64,000 nt of DNA from Zobellia galactanivorans. GTDB lineage: Bacteria > Bacteroidota > Bacteroidia > Flavobacteriales > Flavobacteriaceae. The translations under genes were made by a program, and so were the position numbers. The notes beneath the pieces are model-generated. The model did no database searches and was not told the origin of the DNA. It was given only the letters and a program-made list of their open reading frames with translations. The stretch's first letter is position 1. Each line of letters opens with the position of its first letter. Below, piece by piece: positions 1 through 10,346 of this stretch. The DNA lies in NCBI RefSeq assembly GCF_000973105.1, contig NC_015844.1, positions 1,236,501 through 1,300,500 of the forward strand, in the 5' to 3' direction.

Positions 1-1385
1 TAACCTTTTTCCTTGTTTATCCCTATATCGAAAAAGTCCAGGGTCGGCAATCCCGTTCTTCGGATCATTGAAAAGGTATTTATACTTTGACCGAACTGTG
101 CTATATAACGTTGCGTAATAATCTGCTCCAATGCATTCGCCGAATCAAAGGTCACCCCTGGAGAGGCCAAATAAGCATCAATTGCCGTTTGATCTACTGC
201 TAACTGCTCCATATTGGCCTTAATGCCCTCTTGGTATGCCTGGTCGACCGAAATCCCTGTTTCAATGCCTTTGCTCTCCGCTTCCGCCCTTATAAACAAC
301 AACTCTGAATAGGTCATAATAAATCTCTTTTGGGCCGAGGTATACGAATCGGATAGTTGACTTACCGAATCCAAAGCCACCCTGGTATATCCACTTGGAT
401 TCTCTTCATCGAAAGCCGGTGGAACCCCGGTGTACGTATCACTATCCGTATAACCTGGAGCCGGATTCAAAAGGACCTTCATTCTGGGGTCTTCCAAGCC
501 CCCAAGGGTATTTACAAAACCGGTAATAGCGATAGGAGAATTGGTATTGTTCTCGACATATTGGGCAAAAGGGTCGGAATAAGAACCTATAGTAGCCTCC
601 CATGTCATACCAAAATTATCCTCATTACTTTCCAATAATGGATATTTACTAGGGTTTGCGAAAATAGACTCAAGTCTAGCCTTGGCAAACCCGGCATCTG
701 CATCGGAAATACGCATTAAAATACGTACTTGTAAGGAATTGGCGAATTTTTTCCATTTTAACAGGTCTCCACCGGCATAAGCGTCACTTTCGGCGTTCAA
801 TGCTATACTAGGCTCTCCAGACAGATCAAAAGTGCCATTGGCCTCTTCCAACAAATCAAGAACCGCTTTGAGAATTTCTTCTTGCGAATCAAACTTTGGT
901 TTATTGTACTGTTCTTCTTCCGAGACTTCCCCGAATTGCGCATCGGAAAATGGAATGGGCCCCCAAAGTTCTGCCATATTACTATATATCCACCCTTTTA
1001 ACACTAGGGCTACCGCTTGGTAATTCGGTTGGGGGGTTTCTTCCGTATTGTCCAAAATTCTTTCTATCAACGGAATTGTTTGGGTTACTAGATTTTGATA
1101 CACCCAAAAATCATTGAAATCTTCACGTGGATTGGATGCCACAAAGTCAGTAGGAGCCGTGGTATTCGTGTAATATTGCACCCATTTTGCCGTTCCCTTA
1201 TTGTAGCTGTTGATATTATCCAATAACTCCCGCGATGCCCTTATTTCCGCACCTAACAATAAACTTTCATTGCTACCTACAACTTGCGCATTAGGGTTTG
1301 TGTTTATTTCCTCAAAATCATCGGTACAGGCCTGTAGCGAGAAAATGAGAAAACTAATGATCATTATATAATTTGAATATTTCAT
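1..1385 (-). CDS. SusD/RagB-type outer-membrane glycan-binding lipoprotein (partial, 3' end outside window)
   Basis: The minus-strand frame starts with ATG at 1385 and stays open to the window edge (about 461 codons seen). The N-terminus has a hydrophobic signal ending in a lipobox (SLQAC), followed by TDDFEEINTNPNA, typical of the SusD-like lipoproteins that cap a SusC transporter. It lies 20 bp downstream of a SusC gene on the same strand, so the two form a SusC/SusD pair. The glycan specificity cannot be read from the sequence. The C-terminus and later genes of this locus lie outside the window. Confidence 0.9.
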   Translation of the reverse strand, partial: MKYSNYIMIISFLIFSLQACTDDFEEINTNPNAQVVGSNESLLLGAEIRASRELLDNINSYNKGTAKWVQYYTNTTAPTDFVASNPREDFNDFWVYQNLVTQTIPLIERILDNTEETPQPNYQAVALVLKGWIYSNMAELWGPIPFSDAQFGEVSEEEQYNKPKFDSQEEILKAVLDLLEEANGTFDLSGEPSIALNAESDAYAGGDLLKWKKFANSLQVRILMRISDADAGFAKARLESIFANPSKYPLLESNEDNFGMTWEATIGSYSDPFAQYVENNTNSPIAITGFVNTLGGLEDPRMKVLLNPAPGYTDSDTYTGVPPAFDEENPSGYTRVALDSVSQLSDSYTSAQKRFIMTYSELLFIRAEAESKGIETGISVDQAYQEGIKANMEQLAVDQTAIDAYLASPGVTFDSANALEQIITQRYIAQFGQSINTFSMIRRTGLPTLDFFDIGINKEKG

Positions 1386-1405
1386 ATTGATATCTTTTTA
1401 TTCGA

Positions 1406-4400
1406 TTAGAAACTAACGGAGAAATTCATTCCAAAACTTTTGGTATTGGGAAGCGACCCGGTTTCAAATCCAGATCCATTGTTCAAACTACCCATATTTG
1501 CCGTTTCGGTATCGATACCATCCAGGTTGTTCTTTATCAACCAAAGGTTTCTACCCACTAAGGATATGTTCACATCGGACAACCCTAGTTTTTTGGTTAC
1601 TTTTCTATCTAATCTATATCCTATCGAAAGCTCTTTGAGTTTAATATTTGTAGCGTCCCTCATCAGTGCAGAAGTCGGATAATTGAAATTGGCGTACAAA
1701 TCTTGGGTACTTATAGCTGTAGTGTTCGGTTCTCCGGTTTCCACATCAATACCTTCAAAAATAAAACCGCCTCCATTCTCTGTACTTTCCCTTACGGCGA
1801 CCCCGTTTATGTTGTCCCCGGCACTTTCCGGATTAAGACCGTTGAGCGACATATATTGATATGTGGTAGATATTATTTTACCTCCATATCTAAGATCGAA
1901 GAGAAAATTCAGATTAAAGTCTTTATACCTAAAACTATTGCTGATACCTGCGGTCCAATCCAATGGAGCGGAAACTCCCAAGTCTCTCGTTCCTCTCCAT
2001 TGGTTATGCATAGGAAAGCCATCTTTGGTAAGTATTTGTCCCGTTCCATAGATATTGTTTTCTGCGGTATAGCCAAAATTATTGAAGTCATCTGCCATAT
2101 TGGGAACGTTGGCCAAGGCATCTTGGGTGTCCCTAAAATATTCAAAGCCTACTATGTGGCCATAAGGCTCCCCATTAGTCGCCCTGATTTCCGGTCCGAA
2201 CCAAGCTGCAATATGCTTAAAGTTTACTAGGTCTTCAGGAAAGCCCGAAACGGTTCCCCTATTTCGAGACCAGTTCATATTTATATCCCAACGAAAATTC
2301 TTGGTTTCAAAAGGCGTAATATCAAGCTTTACCTCAATTCCTTTATTGGTAATTGTTCCTGCATTGATAAAAGCGAAACGAGCTCCTCTTTCCCATGCAT
2401 TCTCCACCTGGATCAATTGATTACTCGATTCATTTTTATAGTAAGCTATATCTAATTTCACCTTTGAATCAAACAGGTAAAGTTCCCCGCCAACTTCAAA
2501 CGAAGTCGATTCCTCAGGCACCAAAGTTGTTGCAGGAATAACATTATCTATCCCAGCAACAGGTTGCCCGTTAAAAGCAGTAGAGCTTCTCGTAATAAAG
2601 CGATCTAAAGCATAAGGTTGGGTATCGTTACCCACTTTGGCCCAACTACCCCGTAGTTTTCCATAGGTCAATAATTTGCTCTTGATATTCAACGCATCGG
2701 TAAAAATAAAACTCGTTGAAGCCGATGGGTAAAAGAAAGACCAGTTATCCTTTGGCAGCGTAGAAGACCAATCATTTCTTCCCGTAAAAGTAGCATACCA
2801 GTAATCTTTGAAATTAAACTCTACCGAGCTGAACACACTGCTGACTTCCTTCTCTGTCTTTCTATTGTTTACAGTGGCCGGTTTAGCGGAATTACCAAGG
2901 TTATAAACCCCTGAAACCAAAAGCCCACCATCGGTACTGGCAAATTTGCTGTTGGTCTTTTCATTTCTGTTTGCGGCGCCCATCATGAAATTCACGTTCA
3001 GATCTTTATAAATATCCTGGTTTATATTCAATCGTACGTCTGCATTAATTTCCTTGTTTAAATCAATACCTTCTTGATAGCTACCTGTGTTAAACAAGTG
3101 TTTCGCTACAATCCTCTCGTATTCGGTTGTATTGGTATCTTGAAATACGTTTGCCTGTAAAGACATCCAATCGGTAAGCGCATAATCAAGTCCTACATTA
3201 AAACTGAAGCGTGTTCGGGTAACAGGGTTGACGTTCTCATATAGATCCCAATAAGGGTTCGGTCCGTTTTGATAAAAGCTTTTTTTATTGCCGAATTCAT
3301 CTTTATAATCCCTTAAGTCCCTAATATCAATGTTCGTAGGAATGAAAAGCGCCTGCCACATACCACCATTACCAAAACCATAACTGGTTCTGTTATCACT
3401 GTCCATTGTAGAACCTGTTGCTACAAAATTCAGACTTAATTTTTCCCCTAGCCTAAAAGTTGAATTAAAGCTTCCTGTGATACGCTCCAAGCCGGTGTTA
3501 GGGGTAATTCCTTTTATATCTTGATGCCCAAGGGACAGACGGGCATTGGATGTCTCCGTAACATGGGTAAGCGATATGTTTTGTTGATACGTGTGGCCGG
3601 TTTCAAAAAAATTGTCCAAGTTTTTAGATCCGTAGGGCAACCATGGTTTTACTATTGAGCCTCCTGTTTCCGGATCCCACTGGGATATTGGTTGGCCATT
3701 ATATCGAGGACCCCATAATCTTGTATCAGACTCATTGGTACCTGCACCGTTCCCATCTACATATGAAAACTCACCATTGTTCCCTTGACCATAATTCAAT
3801 TGAGGTTCAGGTAAAATCAAAGCCGATTGAAAGGTGGTGGAAGTGCTAAGATTCACCCCCCAACCTTTCTGGCCGGATTTTCCTTTTTTAGTGGTTATCA
3901 TAATAACCCCGTTTGCGCCTCTGGCCCCATATAAAGCCGTAGCACTCGCTCCTTTAAGAATACTAATATTTTCAATATCATTGGGATTGATGTCCGATAA
4001 TGGGTTCCCCAAATCCGATTGTCCCGAGGATGATGTAAATAAACTTTCGGAAAGTGATCTATTGCTAAGCAAAGGCAGACCATCAAGAACATATAGTGGT
4101 TGATTATCCGATGATAAGGAAGTCACCCCCCTAATTAATACTCTAGGAGATCCGTCTACACCATTGGCCGAACCGGATACTTGAACTCCGGGTGCTTTGG
4201 CCGATAGGTTCAATAAGACATTGGGCTCTCCTGTTGAATTTATCTCATCTGCCGATATTGCGTCTACCGCATAACCTATCGCTTTCTTTTCCTTTTTTAT
4301 CCCTAGTGCGGTTACCACTACTTCCGATAGCTCGCTGGTATCGGGCACTAATGAAACGGAAAGCTCGGTACTTTCGGAAACAGTTTTTTCAAGATTACTG

Positions 4401-4663
4401 TAACCTACATAAGAGAAGACCAAAACTTGGCCCGGTGTGACCCGTATGTTATAATTTCCGTCAAAATCTGTTAAAGTACCCGATCGCGTATTTTTAACAT
4501 ATACGTTTACATAGGGCATGGGCATATCGAACTCATCGGTTACCACACCTGTAACCTCTATTTTAGTTGAGGTTGCTTCTTGTGCAAATATATGCTGAGC
4601 GAAAATGAGCTGGCAAAATATCAGGGCCAGCAAAAATTGTTTCTTATTCTGTTTGTTTTTCAT
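1406..4663 (-). CDS. SusC/RagA-type TonB-dependent outer-membrane transporter
   Basis: 1085 residues. A signal peptide (about 1-28, ending FAQ) is followed by a carboxypeptidase-regulatory-like domain (about 34-115, with the VLVFSYVGY motif), a TonB plug (about 120-260, containing YVLDGLPLL and GARGANGVIMITTKKG) and a long beta-barrel. Those plug motifs are diagnostic of SusC-family transporters that import oligosaccharides with a SusD partner, encoded just downstream. The hybrid sensor gene upstream on the same strand probably controls it. The ligand is unknown. It has no STN domain, which agrees with control by a hybrid two-component system rather than by a sigma/anti-sigma pair. Confidence 0.95.
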   Translation of the reverse strand: MKNKQNKKQFLLALIFCQLIFAQHIFAQEATSTKIEVTGVVTDEFDMPMPYVNVYVKNTRSGTLTDFDGNYNIRVTPGQVLVFSYVGYSNLEKTVSESTELSVSLVPDTSELSEVVVTALGIKKEKKAIGYAVDAISADEINSTGEPNVLLNLSAKAPGVQVSGSANGVDGSPRVLIRGVTSLSSDNQPLYVLDGLPLLSNRSLSESLFTSSSGQSDLGNPLSDINPNDIENISILKGASATALYGARGANGVIMITTKKGKSGQKGWGVNLSTSTTFQSALILPEPQLNYGQGNNGEFSYVDGNGAGTNESDTRLWGPRYNGQPISQWDPETGGSIVKPWLPYGSKNLDNFFETGHTYQQNISLTHVTETSNARLSLGHQDIKGITPNTGLERITGSFNSTFRLGEKLSLNFVATGSTMDSDNRTSYGFGNGGMWQALFIPTNIDIRDLRDYKDEFGNKKSFYQNGPNPYWDLYENVNPVTRTRFSFNVGLDYALTDWMSLQANVFQDTNTTEYERIVAKHLFNTGSYQEGIDLNKEINADVRLNINQDIYKDLNVNFMMGAANRNEKTNSKFASTDGGLLVSGVYNLGNSAKPATVNNRKTEKEVSSVFSSVEFNFKDYWYATFTGRNDWSSTLPKDNWSFFYPSASTSFIFTDALNIKSKLLTYGKLRGSWAKVGNDTQPYALDRFITRSSTAFNGQPVAGIDNVIPATTLVPEESTSFEVGGELYLFDSKVKLDIAYYKNESSNQLIQVENAWERGARFAFINAGTITNKGIEVKLDITPFETKNFRWDINMNWSRNRGTVSGFPEDLVNFKHIAAWFGPEIRATNGEPYGHIVGFEYFRDTQDALANVPNMADDFNNFGYTAENNIYGTGQILTKDGFPMHNQWRGTRDLGVSAPLDWTAGISNSFRYKDFNLNFLFDLRYGGKIISTTYQYMSLNGLNPESAGDNINGVAVRESTENGGGFIFEGIDVETGEPNTTAISTQDLYANFNYPTSALMRDATNIKLKELSIGYRLDRKVTKKLGLSDVNISLVGRNLWLIKNNLDGIDTETANMGSLNNGSGFETGSLPNTKSFGMNFSVSF

Positions 4664-5058
4664 ACTTGGCGTTATTTAGTTATCTGTTAGTCTTTGTTTC
4701 TTCCTTTAATAAGTGTTAGCCATATGCAAATTGTTTTTAGAATTTGTTAGATGGTTTGAAATTAGTATGAAGAGACTTTGGGCAGTGATAAACAAGTATC
4801 AATTACTAATAAAATCGTATCAAATCGATGATTTAGAAGCTATTTGGGCATAATTGCTGTTAAAACCTTACAAAAAAAGTAATCACCTAAGGTGTAGTTG
4901 TAGCTTTGGTGCTTTTAGCTGGAAGGGAAAAACAATTTTAAAAAGGAAAGATGGTCGCCTGAACTATAGATGGATATACCATATGAACGCAAAATCCGCA
5001 CTCAAATTTGTGTCGGAACGGTATTTTAAACCCTATCGGCAAACAATGCCGAGCTTGA
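4664..5058. other. Intergenic region upstream of the first susC
   Basis: The 395 bp between the end of the sensor gene and the susC start must hold the PUL promoter, read on the minus strand. I see no convincing TAnnTTTG element, no strong palindrome and no RNA gene. Short open frames on the plus strand lack any recognisable protein signature. Confidence 0.5.
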
Positions 5059-8000
5059 CTAGGACTTCATGTATTCTTTGGGAGTGCACCCGTAAGTTTC
5101 CCTAAAACATCTGGAAAAATAACTAGGTTCTTTAAATCCGCAGAGGAGTGCCACTTCAGAAATCTGCAACTTATTCTCTTCCAAGAGCTGTACGGCAAAT
5201 TTCAAGCGTACCGATTTAATAAAGTTATTGGGGGTCAATCCTGTCAGCGCTTTCATTTTTCTAAAAAGCTGGGCCCGACTCACGCCTATTTCAGTTGCCA
5301 TACGCTCTAAGGTAAGATTTTGGTCTTGTATGTGCTCTTCTATGTATTTCTTTAATTTCAGCATTAGGGTCTCATCTACTGAACTGACCGTTATTTTTGA
5401 CGGTTCCAATATCTTGTCATTTTGAAAAATCAACCTAAGCTTTTCCCTACCTTTAATAAGGTTGGCAATATTGGCCAGAACTATTTCTCTATTAAATGGC
5501 TTGGTTAGGTATACGTCCGCTCCTGATTTTAAGCCGCTCAATTTTTGCGAATCAAAAGTTTTGGCAGTGAGCAATATAATCGGAATATGACTGGTATCAA
5601 AGTTGTTCTTTACCCGCCTGCAAAGCTCTAGGCCGTCCATTTCCGGCATAACAACATCGCTTAAGACCAAATCGGGTATTTCATCTTTGATCAGCTCTAG
5701 CCCTTCAACCCCATTGGTAGCCGTAAATACTATGTATTCTTGCTCCAAAATACTCTTCAGGTACATACGAAGTTCGTCGTTATCCTCGACTACCGCTACA
5801 CTATGTGTTTTGTTCTCTGCTTTTTTTGTATCTATGTTTTGCAGAATTAACGCGTTTAGATTTGCTCCCACCTTGCCTTCACTCATTATTTCTGGGCTAT
5901 CAACTATTGTAGGAGCATAGATATCTTCATTCTTGGGCAGAACGATTACAAATGAGGTTCCCTTATTACGCTTACTTTTTATTAAAATGGTACCCGAATG
6001 TAGTTCGGTCAATTGTTTTACCATATAAAGTCCGATGCCCGTACCCGAATTTATGGTGTTGTCTTGATAAAACCGAGTGAATATTTCTTCAAGATTGTTC
6101 TCACGTATACCCGTACCGCTGTCAACTACTTTAATATATATATGATCTTTTAATTCTTGTAATTTATCGTTACCACATATGACCTTATATTTACTCATTT
6201 TCTTTATTTTCCGAGAATCAAAGTTTCTTAATGAGATTCTCACCATACCCCCTATGGGTGTGGCCTTAAAAGCGTTGGAGAGAACGTTGTAAACTATCTT
6301 TTCTATTTTATCTTCGTCATAGTACATGGGCAACACCTGGGAAGGCAGCCTTGTCTTAAATTTTATTTGCTTTTGAGCCGAATGAAAGTCAAATGAAGCC
6401 GTAATAGATTTTATGGTTTGTACCATATCTGCACGGGCGACCTTTAATTCCAGTTTTCCATATTCATACTTTCTGAAATCCATAATTTGATCAATCAATC
6501 TTCGCAAGCGATCCGCATTATTGTTCAACACATTGAACAGTTCAGGTTTTCTACCATAAATTTCCCTATGCGACATTAAAGTTTTTATGGGGTCGACAAT
6601 TAATGACAAAGGGGTTCTAAGCTCATGTGACAGATTGGTAAAAAACACCAACTTCGCCTCATATAGATCCTGAAGATTTTTTTGCTCTATCTCCTTTATT
6701 TTCAATGCATTGTTCTTGTTGTGGTTCTTTACCAAAATACGAACGAATGAAATTACAATAGCCATGGCGAGCACAAGCCATAATAACATCATGTACCAAG
6801 TATTATACCATGCGGGAAGTATTTTAAGGCTTACCGTGAGCGGACTTTCATTCCACACCCCGTCGTTGTTCGTTGCCATGAGTTGAAAGCTATAATTCCC
6901 TTTAGGCAAATTACCGTAATTAATGGAGCGCTTGTTCTTAAGTTCGATCCAGTTATCGTCTATCCCCACCAATTTACATTTAAAGGAATTGCTTAAAGGG
7001 TGCGGTAGATGTAGGGAGGCGAACTCAAAGCCCACCGTATTTTGTTTTGATGATAAGGTCAGTGATCGGGCGTAAACAATTTCGTTGTCCAAGACTTTAT
7101 CCCCTACACCGTTCTTCAGTAATTTTCCATTGATAAAAACCTTGGTCAAAACAATATTGGGTTTAAAACTGCTCTTCTCAAACTTTAAACTAGGGTCACA
7201 AATATTAAGACCGTTAGCTCCTCCAAAATAAAGTTTACCCTGATTATCCTTATAAATAGCATTGCCATTAAACTCTAGCGATTGCAGGCCGTCCTTAATG
7301 CCAAAATTCTCAATTTCAACGGTATTGAAATCATAGGAGAACAGTCCGTTGTTTGAGCTTGCCCACAGTTGGTTTTGGGCTTTATTGTATAGAAGACCAT
7401 AAACATAACTATTGGCCAGATTAGATGGGGACTTCGCTTTATTGATTGAAAAAAGTGGCGCAATTTCCTTTTTTCCAATGTCAATTTTACATATCCCAAA
7501 ATTAGTTCCGGCCAGAATAGTACCGTCATCAATTTCTGTGAGCGAATACACCCCATAGTTCTCAAAATATTCCTCATAATCAGGAGCGACGGTAACCCTA
7601 TGAAAATCAAGAGATTTACCGATGTATTCCGAAAACAAATACGGATTGTCATAGTCATTTAAGTCTAAAAAAGCTATGGCTCCGTTCAACGTGCCCATCC
7701 ATATTCTTTCATTGCTGTCTAAGAACATGGAATAAACCACTTTTTTATCTAAAATGGTGCGAACATAGGTATTGGTTATTTTTTTCAGCTCGTTCTTAGG
7801 TGTGTTAATGTATAGACCACTTGAAGTGCTGATCCATTTATTGCCAACATTATCTTCTAGAATATGGTATACTTCTTCTCCGGGAAGCAATGATGCCCGC
7901 CTGGTTTTTAAATCGTGGCCAATATTTTGGATCATCATATTGCCATTTTCCACAATAAACACTCCCTTCTGTGTTCCCACCCAAATGTGGGCCTCCTTAT

Positions 8001-9306
8001 CTTGTATAATAGAGCGTATATGTCCGAAACTACTGTTCTCTTTAGGGTGAATATTTACGGAAAGCTCTTCCCCTTTTACAAAAAGTCCGTTCCCCTTTGT
8101 TCCGATCCAGAGTCTGCCCTTATGGTCCTTTAGAATAGAATGAACGTTAGACACATCTTCCTTACCGGCCTCGCACATTAAATTGTCTATTAGGTCGAAT
8201 TTACCATCTTTGGCCACCAGAGTGTTTATACCGGCATCACTTCCGACCACGATCATACCTGATTCATCTTCGAAAAGGGCCCTTATAAAGTCGTTTTTCA
8301 GAACATTTTTTTGGTTGATTTCATACCTAAAATTTTGCCATCCTTCGGTTTCCCTGTAATATGAAAACAGGCCTTCACCTTCGGTTCCCAACCATATTAC
8401 CCCATTAGAGTCTTCAAGAATAACGTTTGCCGCCTTAAAGGTCGGCCAATTCCCATACAGCTCTCCAATGGGCTTTAGACCAATCTTTTCTTTGCTTAAT
8501 CGACACATGTTTACGTTGACATAAAAAAAACCGATATCAGAAGAAATCAGAACATTTTGATCTGACGTAATATACACGGCATATAAATCGTCCAATTTTT
8601 CAGTATCAAAGGTCAGTTCCAATCGATTCGCCTTTGTACCATGCCCAGATAATATAAAAAGACCTCGATCTGTATTGACCAACACCCCGTGTGGAGATTC
8701 TAGCATACCTTTTATCGCTACTTGACCTATTGGGGTTTCCCTATCAAAAAAAGACACCTCTTCTACTTTGGTAACCGTATTGGACCGGACTAGAACAAGA
8801 CCATTGACCGTACCTACCAGTAAAGTGCCCCCACCTAAGTTGAGAAGTGATGTTATATCATTACTAAGTTCGGCATTGATATCGGAAGGAAATAGATACT
8901 GAAACACTCCTGTTTTAGTATCAAGAAAATTGACCCCCCTTTTAGTACCAATGATCAACATATGACCATTGGCTATGACATCGGTCACCCAAGGATTACT
9001 CAAACCACTATTATCGTTTGAAGAAGCGGAATAAACATCGGCGTCATACCCCGTATATCGGTATAGGCCGTCCATTTTTCCGACCCAAACAAAGCCCAAA
9101 CTATCTTTAGAGATGGATGACACGACATTATCGGTTACCAAGTTCTTATCATTAAAAGTACCTACCTCGTAGTCATACCCCTGGGCATTACCAAAAAAGC
9201 TTAACAATAGAACGGACATAGTCAAGCCTATTCTATAGCTTTTTAAAGAAAAAAAAGAAAGTGTAAATCCGACCATGACTTTTTCAACTACATTTTTCAA
9301 TATCAT
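5059..9306 (-). CDS. Hybrid two-component system sensor histidine kinase/response regulator (HTCS)
   Basis: 1415 residues with all HTCS parts on one chain. An N-terminal signal/anchor is followed by repeated two-component propeller blades (about 45-740, many copies of a W-x-GT-x-GL pattern such as IWVGTQKGVFI), a Y_Y_Y domain (about 740-830) and a membrane segment (about 835-860). Next come a HisKA domain with the phospho-acceptor His in FFTNLSHELRTPLSL (about 890), an HATPase domain (N- and G-boxes, GTGIGLYMVKQL), a receiver with the acceptor Asp in LVLSDVVMPEMDG (about 1215) and a C-terminal AraC-type HTH (about 1310-1415). HTCS proteins sense oligosaccharides in the periplasm and activate the adjacent PUL, here the susC/susD pair downstream. 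ATG at 9306 is used; internal Met codons near residues 11 and 30 would also leave a signal sequence. Confidence 0.95.
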   Translation of the reverse strand: MILKNVVEKVMVGFTLSFFSLKSYRIGLTMSVLLLSFFGNAQGYDYEVGTFNDKNLVTDNVVSSISKDSLGFVWVGKMDGLYRYTGYDADVYSASSNDNSGLSNPWVTDVIANGHMLIIGTKRGVNFLDTKTGVFQYLFPSDINAELSNDITSLLNLGGGTLLVGTVNGLVLVRSNTVTKVEEVSFFDRETPIGQVAIKGMLESPHGVLVNTDRGLFILSGHGTKANRLELTFDTEKLDDLYAVYITSDQNVLISSDIGFFYVNVNMCRLSKEKIGLKPIGELYGNWPTFKAANVILEDSNGVIWLGTEGEGLFSYYRETEGWQNFRYEINQKNVLKNDFIRALFEDESGMIVVGSDAGINTLVAKDGKFDLIDNLMCEAGKEDVSNVHSILKDHKGRLWIGTKGNGLFVKGEELSVNIHPKENSSFGHIRSIIQDKEAHIWVGTQKGVFIVENGNMMIQNIGHDLKTRRASLLPGEEVYHILEDNVGNKWISTSSGLYINTPKNELKKITNTYVRTILDKKVVYSMFLDSNERIWMGTLNGAIAFLDLNDYDNPYLFSEYIGKSLDFHRVTVAPDYEEYFENYGVYSLTEIDDGTILAGTNFGICKIDIGKKEIAPLFSINKAKSPSNLANSYVYGLLYNKAQNQLWASSNNGLFSYDFNTVEIENFGIKDGLQSLEFNGNAIYKDNQGKLYFGGANGLNICDPSLKFEKSSFKPNIVLTKVFINGKLLKNGVGDKVLDNEIVYARSLTLSSKQNTVGFEFASLHLPHPLSNSFKCKLVGIDDNWIELKNKRSINYGNLPKGNYSFQLMATNNDGVWNESPLTVSLKILPAWYNTWYMMLLWLVLAMAIVISFVRILVKNHNKNNALKIKEIEQKNLQDLYEAKLVFFTNLSHELRTPLSLIVDPIKTLMSHREIYGRKPELFNVLNNNADRLRRLIDQIMDFRKYEYGKLELKVARADMVQTIKSITASFDFHSAQKQIKFKTRLPSQVLPMYYDEDKIEKIVYNVLSNAFKATPIGGMVRISLRNFDSRKIKKMSKYKVICGNDKLQELKDHIYIKVVDSGTGIRENNLEEIFTRFYQDNTINSGTGIGLYMVKQLTELHSGTILIKSKRNKGTSFVIVLPKNEDIYAPTIVDSPEIMSEGKVGANLNALILQNIDTKKAENKTHSVAVVEDNDELRMYLKSILEQEYIVFTATNGVEGLELIKDEIPDLVLSDVVMPEMDGLELCRRVKNNFDTSHIPIILLTAKTFDSQKLSGLKSGADVYLTKPFNREIVLANIANLIKGREKLRLIFQNDKILEPSKITVSSVDETLMLKLKKYIEEHIQDQNLTLERMATEIGVSRAQLFRKMKALTGLTPNNFIKSVRLKFAVQLLEENKLQISEVALLCGFKEPSYFSRCFRETYGCTPKEYMKS

Positions 9307-9695
9307 TACAAAAGACCCAAAGCCCTTATATACCTGACCAAGATAATTAATCGAACGTTAAGTCGAACACAACAAAAAAACTAATAAGAAATAGAAGATG
9401 TACCAAATATTAAAGTCAGATATGATTTAATGTTCAGTAAGGTCATCGCAAAAGGGATTGCAATTCATTTCGGTGTTAAAGATAACATTACGAACAAGCA
9501 TAAAAAATATTGGGCGCAAACAATCTGGCAAATGGATAGAATATAGAATCGCCCTGCCTATGTGGGCAAAACCTATGTTGAGCCAAAAAACGGGAGGTAG
9601 GCATCAATTAAAACCGCTATCTGACCTCCTTCCGTTATTAGGTAGTCCAGTATCAAAAAAAATGGTAGGACTATCTCATAAAGTGTATAAATAGA
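9307..9695. other. Region without a recognisable gene
   Basis: Upstream of the sensor gene. A 237-nt plus-strand open frame (9458-9694) shows no motif I recognise and is probably not a gene. The segment 9631-9666 resembles 33231-33266 (see findings). Together with the transposase remnant that follows, the stretch looks like decayed mobile-element DNA. Confidence 0.4.
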
Positions 9696-9727
9696 AAATA
9701 GCGGGGGCATGCTCCCGCTATTTTTTT
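9696..9727 (+). terminator. Rho-independent terminator
   Basis: A ten-pair stem (AAATAGCGGG with CCCGCTATTT) around an 8-nt loop containing GCATG, followed by a run of seven or more T on the plus strand. It ends just before the transposase remnant. Confidence 0.8.
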
Positions 9728-9751
9728 GTTTAATTTTAATATTTGCACCTT

Positions 9752-10031
9752 ATGAAGAAAGAAGAATTATCCAATGAGGAGTTTTTAAAACCGTTCAAAT
9801 CCGGTGGCGGAACTCCAGAAGCGCTGCATCGATAAGAAGCTCGAAGGGGAGCTCGACGGCCACCTAGATTAGGAAAACACCAGAGATCCAAGGACGGCAA
9901 CTCCCGTAATGGCCATTCCAAAAAGGAGGTATGTACCTTCCAAGGAGTCCGAGATATCCGTGCCCATCAGGAACTGGGGCATAATACGAAATCAGTTCCT
10001 CACGATCTATGAAAAAAGGGGCAGACTTTAA
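9752..10031 (+). pseudogene. IS256-family transposase remnant, internally deleted
   Basis: The 5' part encodes MKKEELSNEEFLKPFKSG and, after frame damage and an early stop, the fragment GKHQRSKDGNSRNGHSKK. These match the N-terminal region usual for Bacteroidetes IS256-type (mutator) transposases. The sequence then jumps directly to the family's C-terminal end (VPIRNWGIIRNQFLTIYEKR, stop at 10029-10031). Intact members run about 400 residues, so most of the catalytic DDE core is gone. The downstream sequence with CACAGTTATTGGGATAGTGTC (about 10063-10083) resembles an element end. The copy is non-functional and marks an old insertion between two glycan loci. Confidence 0.8.
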
Positions 10032-10346
10032 ATAAGGTCAAACCCCCGTTATTTGTAACTTACACAGTTATTGGGATAGTGTCACGACGCCCGTGACATT
10101 GAAATTATCACAGGGGCCTCAGGTCGCTCTATACTATTAGTGAGTTCCAATTCTTCCACATTAAAGGCCTTTGTCAAAAAGAATTGAACCTTGAAAATTT
10201 TCCCATAACCATATCCATACGACTACGGAATCTTAGTTGCATCCTTCCATGTATCCGTTCATACCCATATCCCTCAACCTGTTCTAGGAACAGACCAAGG
10301 GCAGCGCCCATCTTTATATCAGATTTCACATAAGCTTTACTTGAAG
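10032..10346. other. Decayed intergenic DNA with the probable IS end
   Basis: Begins with the presumed right end of the IS256-type element. Minus-strand translation gives disrupted coding-like stretches (for example GAALGLFLEQVEGYGYERI near 10230-10310) split between frames. I cannot assign these to a family. No RNA gene or strong palindrome was seen. Confidence 0.4.

Noticed and set aside
1703-2230. 175-codon plus-strand frame inside susC
   Set aside because: Shadow of a clearly conserved SusC barrel on the other strand.
9696-9727. GCATGC palindrome as an operator or integration site
   Set aside because: It is the loop of a standard terminator hairpin followed by a T-run.
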